Of a stretch of 33,226 nt of DNA, positions 18,186 to 25,069 are shown piece by piece. Every line of letters starts with the position of its first letter. Within the stretch, counting starts at the first letter, position 1. The DNA is from Nannocystis exedens. GTDB taxonomy: Bacteria; Myxococcota_A; Polyangia; Polyangiales; Polyangiaceae. The DNA lies in contig CAMAVR010000040.1 of the NCBI GenBank assembly GCA_945861885.1, positions 1 through 33,226 on the forward strand, written 5' to 3'. Made by a program: the position numbers and the translations under genes. The notes beneath the pieces are model-generated. The model was not told the origin of the DNA. It worked only from the letters and a program-made list of their open reading frames with translations, and did not search any database.

Positions 18186-18288
18186 ATCTTCTTGGAATCG
18201 CGCAGGTGTGGTGCGCCGAATGCTGATGGCCATGCGGGCCGTTTAGACGGCGCCCCCCCACGCGCCCCCGTCTCACGGGAATGACGAC

Positions 18289-19914
18289 ATGACGTTTACA
18301 GAAGCTGCCGCAGAGGTTCTACGCCTCGCTGGCAAGCCAATGCACTACAAAGAAATCACGGAGCTGGCGATCGAGAAAAACCTTCTCTCGCACGTAGGAA
18401 AGAGCCCCGAAGTTACGATGGGTGCGCGGCTTGGAGCGTTGCTAAAAAAAGATGACAAATCAAACGCGATCGTTCGCGTAAAGCCGGGTGTTTTCGGCCT
18501 TCGCGAATGGAACGACAAAAAAGGGCGGCGCGGGAACGCCGAACGAGCCGCCACTGAAGCGGCGTCGGACGAAGCGGCCGACGACGATTCAAACGACGTA
18601 AACGCGCTCGAAGTGGAAGCAGCCACCCGAGAATCGGCCCCCCCCTCAGCGACCGAACGCCGCAGCGCATATTCGCTCGACGACTCGGACGATGACGAGG
18701 CGCCGGTTGTCTCAGGCGACGAAGCGTTGCGCGCCGATTTGGCGGCAAGCGCGGCCGACCTATTCGACGACGAGGATGACGACGATCAGCCGATTCTCGG
18801 CGGCGGTTCAGCACCGAACGGGGCAGCCGCGGGCGATGCAGGGGCCGACCCAGCGCGCCGACGACGCAGGCGACGACGCCGTGGCGGTCGTTCTGGGCAA
18901 GAAAACGGGGTTAGCAACGGTGTGCCTGCCGATCGCGGTTCGTCGCTTCGGCTCGGTCCGAACGGCGGCTCGACGCACAGCGATAGCGACACTGGCAACG
19001 GCGGTGGTGATTTTGCCCGCGATCCGATGGCGCCAGCGCCGCGCCCGATGGTCCGAGAGCGTCAGCAAATTATGGCCGGGGGGACGCCAACCGGAATCGA
19101 AGTTCCTCTCGCCGAGGGGGATGAGCTCGCCGGGCGTGAGCTCGCCGATGCCGCGGCGCTCGTGATGTCGTCGTTCGATCGCAACGCCGGTCCGGTTCCG
19201 CTTCGCGCGATTGCCGATTCTCTGATGCGGCGCGGTCGTCTTGCAGGCGATGCTGCGATGGCGAGCATTCAGCTCTCCGCGTCGGTGCGTGCCGATAATC
19301 TTCGGCGCGCGGCGCAGGGGCAAAGAGCTCGCTTTCGTTTTGCAACAGGCGGGCGTATTTCGCTGACCGACTGGGCGCTTGGAGGCGATCTTCTTCGTCT
19401 CGAACAAGAGGCTCTTTCGGCGATCGATCGCTACCGCGAAGCTGCACGACGAACGATGCTCCGGCGCTTGCAAGAGCTCCCGGGGCACGCGTTCACCGAG
19501 CTCGCGCTCCTTGGTCTCGAGCGGGTCGGGATGACGCAACTGAAAGCGGTTCGCCGTCTCGGTGCGGCCGGCGGTGAGGCGCACTACTCGGCGGTTCACA
19601 AAACCGGCAGCGACGAAATTCGGACGGCGATCATTCTCCGTCGCGACGGGCGCGAAATCGGGCGTGAGCGCGTGACCGACATTCGCGGAGCGCTTCAGCA
19701 CTACAACGGTGCGACGGCGGGCTGGTTGATCACGACGGGGCAAGTTCTCTCGGGAGCACGAGAAGAGGCGGCGATGACAGGGGCGCCGCCGGTTGCGCTG
19801 TTTGATGGGCTGTCGTTCTGTCGTTTGCTCGATGAGCACGATGTGGCGACGGTGCGGACTCGGTTGTCGATTGCGATACCGGATCTCGAGCTGTTCGAGT
19901 CGCTGCGAGGGTAG
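18289..19914 (+). CDS. HARE-HTH protein with acidic/Arg linker and degenerate Mrr-like nuclease domain
   Basis: The protein is 541 aa. Residues 1-72 match the HARE-HTH winged helix (FTEAAAEVLRLAGKPMHYKEITELAIEKNLL...VKPGVFGLREW), known from the RNA polymerase delta subunit and eukaryotic ASXL/HB1 proteins and linked to DNA-modification systems. Residues 75-265 are low complexity: acidic blocks (DDSDDDE, DDEDDDDQ), then an Arg cluster (RRRRRRRRGGR). Residues 285-355 look like a second winged helix (VPLRAIADSLMRRGRL...RFATGGRISLTDW). Residues 395-541 have the layout of an Mrr-type restriction-endonuclease domain (FTELALLGLERVGM, GGEAHYSAV, AIILRRDGRE, ALQHYNGATAGWLITTG, PPVALFDGLSFCRLL). The expected catalytic Asp and QxK are replaced (GGE, ILRR), so it probably binds but does not cut DNA. 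It could be a regulator or modified-DNA reader. Confidence 0.82.
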   Translation: MTFTEAAAEVLRLAGKPMHYKEITELAIEKNLLSHVGKSPEVTMGARLGALLKKDDKSNAIVRVKPGVFGLREWNDKKGRRGNAERAATEAASDEAADDDSNDVNALEVEAATRESAPPSATERRSAYSLDDSDDDEAPVVSGDEALRADLAASAADLFDDEDDDDQPILGGGSAPNGAAAGDAGADPARRRRRRRRRGGRSGQENGVSNGVPADRGSSLRLGPNGGSTHSDSDTGNGGGDFARDPMAPAPRPMVRERQQIMAGGTPTGIEVPLAEGDELAGRELADAAALVMSSFDRNAGPVPLRAIADSLMRRGRLAGDAAMASIQLSASVRADNLRRAAQGQRARFRFATGGRISLTDWALGGDLLRLEQEALSAIDRYREAARRTMLRRLQELPGHAFTELALLGLERVGMTQLKAVRRLGAAGGEAHYSAVHKTGSDEIRTAIILRRDGREIGRERVTDIRGALQHYNGATAGWLITTGQVLSGAREEAAMTGAPPVALFDGLSFCRLLDEHDVATVRTRLSIAIPDLELFESLRG

Positions 19915-19928
19915 CTAGGCAGCTCCAT

Positions 19929-21515
19929 TCAAACCGGCATAATTCCCCGCTTTTTTGCCGGCCTTTCGACCTTTTTTTTTCTGCTTACTTCGAGCCCCCA
20001 TGCGATGACTCGCCTTGTGTCGCGCGGGTCGATCACGTCGTCGACGAGGCCCCAGCCTGCCACCGTCCGAATGTCGATGCTCTTTTGAAGCTGGTCGACG
20101 ATCGCTTTTTTTACTTCTGCTGGCGGCTCGACTCCGCCAAAGAGCTTTTTCGACGCGATTCCGACCATCCCCTCGGCGCCCATGACAGAAATTTCTCCGG
20201 TTGGCCATGAGACGATCAGATCGGGCTCGTAGGCGCGCCCGCACATGACGTAGTAGCCGGCGCCGTACGCTTTGCGCACAACGACGGTGATTTTTGGGAC
20301 GGTGGCGGCGCTCATCGCGTGGAGCATTTTTGCGCCGTGCCGAATGATCCCCGCGTGCTCGACTTTTGAGCCGACCATAAACCCTGGCACATCTTGCAAA
20401 AAGACGAGCGGTATCCCGAACGCGTCACACACCTGGATAAAGCGCGCCGCTTTGTCGGCCGCATCGACATCGAGAATGCCGCCGAGATACGCCGGTTGAC
20501 TGGCGACAATTCCGACCGATTGGCCGCCGATGCGCGCGAACAGCGTGATGATACTTTTTGCAAATTTTGGCTTTATTTCGAGCACATCGGCGACCCCTTG
20601 CGCATCTTGGTCGACGATTGAGCGAATTACCTTGTGCATGTCGTACGACTTGCGCGCCGACTCGGGGAGCACGTCGAGGAGCGCTTCGTCGCGGCGGCCC
20701 ACCGGGTCGGCGCATGGAATCACTGGCGGCGCTTCGTCGCAGCTTGATGGGAAAAACGAGAGATACTTTTTCACCGCGGCGATGCACTCGCGATCGTTTG
20801 CGAACTCGCCGTCACCGACGCCGCTCACTTCGCAGTGCACTTTTGATCCACCTAGCTCTTGCTCGCTGATCTCTTGCCCCGTCACCGCCCGCACTAACGC
20901 TGGACCGCCGAGCGCAAGACTGCCGATCGATTTTACCATCGGCACGTAGTCGGCAAGGCCTGGAATATAAGCCGTCCCGGCCGCGCCGGGGCCGACCATC
21001 GCCGCGACTTGTGGCACGACACCGCTCATCACAACTTGCTCACGAAAAAGATGCCCCGAGCCGGCAAAGAGCGAGAGCATGTCGGCGTGCGTTGCGCCGG
21101 GGTCAATTCGTGCTCCGCCGGAATCGATGAACCAGACGATCGGCCAGCGCCCTCGGAGAGCCATTGAGCGAAGGCGCGTCACTTTCTCTTCGCCGGTTTG
21201 CCCGATTGAGCCGCCTTTTACCGTAAAATCGTATGCGGCGGCGCAGACCATTCGCCCGTCGACTTTGCCGAACCCGCACACAACCGCATCGGCCGGTGGC
21301 TTGTCGCGCCCCTCTGCGCCGGCGGCGAGCCCCATTTGTGTGCCGTGCATGCCGACTTCAAAAAACTCGCCGTCGTCAAAAAACAGAGCCATTCGCTCCC
21401 GTGCGGTGAGCTTGCCGCGCTCGTGCTGCTTTTGAATCTTCTCTTCGCCCCCCATGGCGCGCACTTCGTTGCGCCGCGCTTCGAGCTCTGTGATCAGTTC
21501 ACGCATTGTTGTCAT
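19929..21515 (-). CDS. pccB: Acyl-CoA (propionyl-CoA-type) carboxylase, carboxyltransferase beta subunit
   Basis: This is the carboxyltransferase subunit of a biotin-dependent acyl-CoA carboxylase, which moves CO2 from carboxybiotin to an acyl-CoA such as propionyl-CoA. At 528 aa it has the usual family length. Motifs include QKQHERGKLTARERMALFFDDGEFFEVGM near the N-terminus, VKGGSIGQTGEEKVTR and WFIDSGGARIDPG. AGTAYIPGLADYVPM, PLVFLQDVPGFMVG, RKAYGAGYYVMCG and WPTGEISVMGAEGMVGI follow. Substrate (propionyl-, acetyl- or methylcrotonyl-CoA) cannot be settled from sequence, so the symbol is tentative. The biotin carboxylase and carrier genes are not adjacent. Its ATG overlaps the stop of moaB (ATGA), so the two are translationally coupled. 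A run of nine T (19972-19980, A on the coding strand) near the 3' end could permit slippage. Confidence 0.9.
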   Translation of the reverse strand: MTTMRELITELEARRNEVRAMGGEEKIQKQHERGKLTARERMALFFDDGEFFEVGMHGTQMGLAAGAEGRDKPPADAVVCGFGKVDGRMVCAAAYDFTVKGGSIGQTGEEKVTRLRSMALRGRWPIVWFIDSGGARIDPGATHADMLSLFAGSGHLFREQVVMSGVVPQVAAMVGPGAAGTAYIPGLADYVPMVKSIGSLALGGPALVRAVTGQEISEQELGGSKVHCEVSGVGDGEFANDRECIAAVKKYLSFFPSSCDEAPPVIPCADPVGRRDEALLDVLPESARKSYDMHKVIRSIVDQDAQGVADVLEIKPKFAKSIITLFARIGGQSVGIVASQPAYLGGILDVDAADKAARFIQVCDAFGIPLVFLQDVPGFMVGSKVEHAGIIRHGAKMLHAMSAATVPKITVVVRKAYGAGYYVMCGRAYEPDLIVSWPTGEISVMGAEGMVGIASKKLFGGVEPPAEVKKAIVDQLQKSIDIRTVAGWGLVDDVIDPRDTRRVIAWGLEVSRKKKVERPAKKRGIMPV

Positions 21516-22015
21516 GCTGTTTTCTCCGGGTGCCCGCGCCCCATGAGTAACCCGACTGCGTGTTCGAGGACAGGCGCGATAAGCTCATTGGCGGCTAATT
21601 TTACCGCTTTGACGCTCCCCGGAAGCGCGAAGACAACGCACTTGCCGACAACACCGGCAGCAGCTCGCGAGAGCATGGCGCGCGCGCCAATTTCTTTCCA
21701 CGACAGCTGCCGAAACGCTTCGCCGAAACCGTCGAGCTCTTTCGACCAGATCGCCCGGAGCGCTTCGATTGTCACGTCGCGCTCGGTAATCCCGGTTCCG
21801 CCGGTGAGGACAATCGCTTCGACGACGCGCGATTCGGCTATTTTTTGCACAATTGCCTGAATCGCTTCGACTTCGTCTAAAACGATCACGTGCGACACGA
21901 CAAGAAACTTGCAGCTTCGCAGCGCATCGCCCAAAACAGGCCCCGACTTGTCGGTAGAGGCATCACGCGTGTCGCTGACAGTGATCGTGGCGATTCGAAT
22001 CGGTGAATTTTCCAT
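21512..22015 (-). CDS. moaB: Molybdenum cofactor biosynthesis protein MoaB/MogA family
   Basis: This is a molybdopterin-binding protein of the MoaB/MogA family, acting at the adenylylation or insertion stage of molybdenum cofactor assembly. At 167 aa it matches MoaB (170 aa in E. coli). Family motifs are TITVSDTRDASTDKSGPVLGDAL, the binding-site loop VLTGGTGITERDVTIEAL and the FALPGSVKAVKLAANELIAPVLEHAV segment. Its last four bases overlap the start of the carboxyltransferase gene. The start lies 32 bases from the divergent xdhC start at 22048, so the two may share a control region. The moaB-xdhC pairing makes sense, since XdhC handles Moco for molybdenum hydroxylases. The molybdoenzyme itself is not in the window. 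Confidence 0.92.
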   Translation of the reverse strand: MENSPIRIATITVSDTRDASTDKSGPVLGDALRSCKFLVVSHVIVLDEVEAIQAIVQKIAESRVVEAIVLTGGTGITERDVTIEALRAIWSKELDGFGEAFRQLSWKEIGARAMLSRAAAGVVGKCVVFALPGSVKAVKLAANELIAPVLEHAVGLLMGRGHPEKTA

Positions 22016-22047
22016 ATTTTTCTTACTTATTTACTATGGATCGTGGC

Positions 22048-22893
22048 ATGTGGGATTGGGTTCGCAAAGCAGATGAGCTGTCGAACGGTGGTTCGCCGTT
22101 TGCGATTGTAACGGTGATTGCGACTCAAGGTTCTGCTCCGCGCGAAGTTGGCGCTAAAATGATCGTGAACGCTCGCGGCGCCATTTTCGGCACGATCGGC
22201 GGCGGCCAGCTTGAGCAGCTCGCGATCGGCGATGCTACTTCGTTCATCCGTGGCCGCGTTGCGAGCGCGGACGCTAAAGTGTTTCGGTATCCACTAGGCG
22301 CGAGCGCGGCGCAGTGTTGCGGAGGTGTGGTCGAGGTGCTTATCGAATCAATAAATTGCCAGCCGCGACTTTATCTGTTCGGCGCGGGGCACGTAGCGCA
22401 GGCGCTTTGTCGCGTTATGATCGGCGGGGCATTTCACGTCGATGTCGTTGACGAACGGAGCGAATGGCTCGAACAGTTGCCCAACGCGACGCACCTGTTC
22501 CCGCACGCCGTTTCATGGGACCAATTTATCGACGAGGCAGCGTGGGACAGCGAGCGAACGTTCGTCGTCGTGATGACGCACGCGCACGATGTCGACCAAG
22601 CGATCATCGAAGCTGTGTTGAAGCGTGACACGCGCTACATCGGCCTCATAGGGAGTCGCACAAAATGGGCGAAATTTCGCGCGAGGCTCGAAGCGCGAGG
22701 CGTATCGCGTGAAGCGTTAGCGCGCGTAAGGTGCCCGGTCGGAATCGCCATAGGAGGCAAATCGCCGCACGAAGTGGCGATCAGCGTCGCCGCCGAGTTG
22801 GTCGCGACGCTTCACCACCCCGCAGAGGCGTCAAAGGAGCGAGAAGTCTTGCACCGCGAGCACCCACACGAAGATGAGCGCGTTCGTTGTTGA
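22048..22893 (+). CDS. xdhC: XdhC/CoxI-family Moco maturation factor
   Basis: This protein binds and sulfurates molybdenum cofactor and delivers it to xanthine dehydrogenase or CO-dehydrogenase-type enzymes. The N-terminal XdhC_CoxI domain shows ATVIATQGSAPREVGAKMIV and GTIGGGQLEQLAI, then the Cys motif AQCCGG. The C-terminal domain is Rossmann-like: LYLFGAGHVAQALCRVM, then VVVMTHAHDVDQAII, YIGLIGSRTKWAKFRARL and CPVGIAIGGKSPHEVAISVAAEL. I chose ATG 22048 (MWDWVRKADEL) because it matches family N-termini. ATG 22036 and GTG 22003 are in frame, but GTG 22003 would overlap moaB. The 3' end overlaps the convergent exosortase gene by 63 bases. No xdhA/xdhB is in this window. Confidence 0.9.
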   Translation: MWDWVRKADELSNGGSPFAIVTVIATQGSAPREVGAKMIVNARGAIFGTIGGGQLEQLAIGDATSFIRGRVASADAKVFRYPLGASAAQCCGGVVEVLIESINCQPRLYLFGAGHVAQALCRVMIGGAFHVDVVDERSEWLEQLPNATHLFPHAVSWDQFIDEAAWDSERTFVVVMTHAHDVDQAIIEAVLKRDTRYIGLIGSRTKWAKFRARLEARGVSREALARVRCPVGIAIGGKSPHEVAISVAAELVATLHHPAEASKEREVLHREHPHEDERVRC

Positions 22894-23958
22894 ATGGGCG
22901 ATCACTGCGTCGGCCAAGCGTTTGTATTTTGCCACGGCGAGCGCGTAACAAAGCCCCGCGAGTGTCCCAGCGAGAAAGCGGCCGTGAAGCGCGCCGAATG
23001 CGACCGACGAGATGATCATCCCGGTTGGCCTGAAGCGACTTGTGGCGACCGCATCAACATCGCTCGACGCGAAACGGCGCGGCAAATAAGCTCGAAACGC
23101 AAGCTCCTCTGCGAAGGGCACCGTCACGATCATCCCAACTGCGCGAAAGAGTAGCCAGAAAAATGCAGAGCCGGCCGGAAGCGACGCGAGCCCCGCTTCG
23201 ATCGCTGCTGGCGGCGATTTTTGAAGCAGCTTGTCGAGAGCGATCCAAAAGACAAACACAAGCGCCCCGACTGCCGCTCCAAACCACGGCCGCTTGAACG
23301 CCCCCCAGTCGAGCTCTTTGTAGCTGTGACGACACGCCCACATGACCGCGAGCACGGCAACAACGCGAAACGGATAGCTCTTGTCGAAGCGCCCCATGAA
23401 CGCATCGGTGACAAATGCGGTGCCGATCATGACCACAAATGGCAGAAGGCACAGAGTGGTCATATTGGTCTTATGATCGCTCACAATAGCCTGTTTTTTC
23501 GCGAAATATGGCACACCGTGTCCGAGACAGACCGTTCCAATCGCGACCAAAATGAGGAAGACCCATCCGGCGCGCGAGTGATAGCCGCCGAGAGCGAATT
23601 CGCGGTAGCCGCTCGCTCCGATGGCGACCAGAAGCGCGAGACGAATCGCATTGGCAGTCCACATCACGATCGCGGCGATGAGCGGGATCAGAAGCGCTCT
23701 CGGAAATCGGAGGCGATGGCGCGACACGGCGACGTACGCGATGGCAAAAACGGTCGCCATCAGCGTCCCCTCGATCCCGGAGCACGCGGTTGTGATGCGA
23801 ATGTTGAACCCGCTCGCTCCGAGAGTGAAGCGATCGAAGTCGCAGACGGCGTCCGAGAAGAAGAGCGACAAAAGCCAGCGCGCGGCTCTCACCGTCAGCT
23901 CGGAAAGGCCGAACCATCCCAACTCGGTGGGCGCTGCTGCGCCTAGCGTCGTCGCCAC
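22831..23958 (-). CDS. Exosortase E-like / CAAX-type protease fusion (VPEID-CTERM system)
   Basis: This is a membrane protein of 375 aa with two enzyme modules. The exosortase module (about 20-150) has the catalytic triad Cys59 in TACSGIEG, Arg106 in NAIRLALL and His127 in YHSRAGWVF. The C-terminal module (about 270-365) is a CPBP/CAAX-type intramembrane protease with Glu284-Glu285 in AEELAFRAYLPRR, His325 in FGALHGRFLAG and His355 in AHSTTNALI. This fusion is the hallmark of exosortase E/protease of the VPEID-CTERM system. Exosortases cleave C-terminal sorting signals at the membrane. The protein starts only about 40 residues before the Cys and lacks the N-terminal helices most exosortases have. 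The upstream frame, open to 24021, encodes no membrane helix. GTG 23958 lies inside the end of the substrate gene (16-base overlap), implying coupled translation. Confidence 0.85.
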   Translation of the reverse strand: MATTLGAAAPTELGWFGLSELTVRAARWLLSLFFSDAVCDFDRFTLGASGFNIRITTACSGIEGTLMATVFAIAYVAVSRHRLRFPRALLIPLIAAIVMWTANAIRLALLVAIGASGYREFALGGYHSRAGWVFLILVAIGTVCLGHGVPYFAKKQAIVSDHKTNMTTLCLLPFVVMIGTAFVTDAFMGRFDKSYPFRVVAVLAVMWACRHSYKELDWGAFKRPWFGAAVGALVFVFWIALDKLLQKSPPAAIEAGLASLPAGSAFFWLLFRAVGMIVTVPFAEELAFRAYLPRRFASSDVDAVATSRFRPTGMIISSVAFGALHGRFLAGTLAGLCYALAVAKYKRLADAVIAHSTTNALIFVWVLAVQDFSLL

Positions 23959-24131
23959 CGCGAAACCGCAATAGCGGTCGCGCCCGCTAACAGCGTGATT
24001 GCGCTTGCCGCGGGGCCTGCGTCAATCTCGGGGGCCGCGGCAACCGTCCCCCCGAAAGCTAGCGTTTCAGTCATAACACCGGCACCGATCGCCAAGATCC
24101 ACGCGAACGCGTTACTCTTACGAATCCCCAT
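23943..24131 (-). CDS. Minimal VPEID-CTERM substrate protein, 62 aa
   Basis: The protein is 62 aa from ATG 24131. An in-frame upstream start exists, but GGAGG lies 5 bases before this ATG and decides it. Residues 1-33 form a signal peptide (basic MGIRKSN, hydrophobic AWILAIGAGVM, exit TVAAA). Residues 34-37 are PEID. Residues 39-57 form a membrane helix (GPAASAITLLAGATAIAV), and the protein ends SRWRRR. PEID + helix + Arg cluster is the VPEID-CTERM sorting signal, here with Ala for the usual Val. Almost nothing lies between the signal-peptide cleavage site and PEID, so the protein has no cargo domain. It overlaps the exosortase/protease gene by 16 bases and must be its dedicated partner. Its role after processing is unknown: a released peptide, a cofactor or a remnant are all possible. 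Confidence 0.82.
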   Translation of the reverse strand: MGIRKSNAFAWILAIGAGVMTETLAFGGTVAAAPEIDAGPAASAITLLAGATAIAVSRWRRR

Positions 24132-24136
24132 TGCTC

Positions 24137-24141
24137 CCTCC
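24137..24141 (-). promoter_or_regulatory. Strong Shine-Dalgarno GGAGG for the VPEID-CTERM gene
   Basis: GGAGG on the minus strand ends 5 bases before ATG 24131. It fixes the start of the 62-residue protein and argues against the longer frame beginning at 24185. Confidence 0.75.
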
Positions 24142-24161
24142 CGCCAGGCTTTGTGACGCGG

Positions 24162-24192
24162 AATGTAGCACTGCGTTCGATTCAATCGTCAA
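24162..24192 (-). promoter_or_regulatory. Possible sigma-70-like promoter for the CTERM/exosortase pair
   Basis: On the minus strand TTGACG (24192-24187) is followed 19 bases later by TACATT (24167-24162). The spacing is slightly long, and CTACAT with an 18-base spacer is an alternative. Start of transcription near 24155 would place the GGAGG site about 15 bases into the leader. The pair lies in the 95-base gap shared with the divergent sterol-desaturase gene. Confidence 0.35.
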
Positions 24193-24226
24193 ACAAAGCT
24201 CGCCGCGTATAGCATCGCGCGTCGAT

Positions 24227-25018
24227 ATGAACGCGTCCACGGCGATTGCTATGTATGGCGCTGCGCTTCTCGTCTGGTGCATCGAGTGCCGCCAGTCGGG
24301 CATTTTCCGCACTCGCCTTCCGCACGCCGCACGAAATGTCGCCGTAACCGCGATGGCTATCGCTACCGGTGGTCTGCTCGCGTCGGCAGTCGCTTTTGGC
24401 ACCCGCGTGGGGGGGCACTGGGGGCTTTTTGAAAAGCTGCAATTTACACCGACGCTCCGCATTTTTATCGGTATTTTTGCGATCGATTTCGTCGAGTATT
24501 TGCGCCATCGCCTCAGCCACGCCGTCCCTTTTTTATGGCGCTTTCATCGCGTTCATCACGCCGATGAAGAGCTCGATATCACCAGCACATTCGTTTTTCA
24601 CCCGGGCGAGGTCGTTCTGACGATCGCGCTGCGAGTCGGCGCGATCGTGCTTCTCGGAATCCCTGTTGAATCGCTGCTGATTTACCAGGCGATTGCAACT
24701 CCGCTTGCCTTTGCGCAGCACTCGCTTCTCAAGCTCCCCTGGCTTGAACCGACATTGCGACCGGTTTTCGTCACCCCAATCGCCCACAAAATTCATCATG
24801 AGCGAACCGAAGGGGCGATCCATGCAAACTTCGGAACAGTGTTTATTTGGTGGGACTACATCTGGCGAACGCATCAAAACGTCGGAGCGCTGCCGCAAAA
24901 GTATGGCCTCGCCGAGCTTGACGGCACATCGATTACGTTTGAGCGGCTGCTTTGCATGCCCTCTATGAGTTTCGATAAACAAATCGCTGCGACGCACGAT
25001 CGTAGTTCTGAAACTTGA
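24227..25018 (+). CDS. Sterol desaturase / fatty acid hydroxylase family protein
   Basis: This is a predicted integral-membrane di-iron enzyme of the fatty acid hydroxylase superfamily (263 aa), which hydroxylates or desaturates lipids using O2. Histidine motifs are in the usual order: HRLSH (HxxxH), FHRVHHADEELD (HxxHH), and the C-terminal HKIHHERTEGAIHANFG. Several hydrophobic helices flank them (MYGAALLVWCI, VTAMAIATGGLLASAVAFG, IFIGIFAIDFVEYL, VVLTIALRVGAIVLLGI). ATG 24227 was preferred to the frame's far-upstream TTG because the extra residues overlap the divergent promoter region and look noncoding. The substrate cannot be told. It is divergent from the CTERM/exosortase pair, and a functional link is speculative. 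It lies 51 bases upstream of the NHL lipoprotein gene on the same strand. Confidence 0.88.
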   Translation: MNASTAIAMYGAALLVWCIECRQSGIFRTRLPHAARNVAVTAMAIATGGLLASAVAFGTRVGGHWGLFEKLQFTPTLRIFIGIFAIDFVEYLRHRLSHAVPFLWRFHRVHHADEELDITSTFVFHPGEVVLTIALRVGAIVLLGIPVESLLIYQAIATPLAFAQHSLLKLPWLEPTLRPVFVTPIAHKIHHERTEGAIHANFGTVFIWWDYIWRTHQNVGALPQKYGLAELDGTSITFERLLCMPSMSFDKQIAATHDRSSET

Positions 25019-25069
25019 TGTGGTGATAGGCTCGCCGTGGCTGTCGCATTTCACTTTTGGGGGGAGCAG

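Noticed and set aside
18808..19839. Minus-strand ORF of 343 codons
   Set aside because: It is antisense to the HARE-HTH gene, is Arg-rich and shows no motif. It is a shadow of high-G+C coding DNA.
23221..23946. Plus-strand ORF of 241 codons
   Set aside because: It is antisense to the exosortase/protease gene, is highly charged and has no recognisable domain.
24131..24226. N-terminal extension of the sterol desaturase ORF to 24131 (TTG)
   Set aside because: The extra residues (MLPPARLCDAECSTAFDSIVKQ..) lack membrane character and would cover the divergent promoter region. ATG 24227 fits better.
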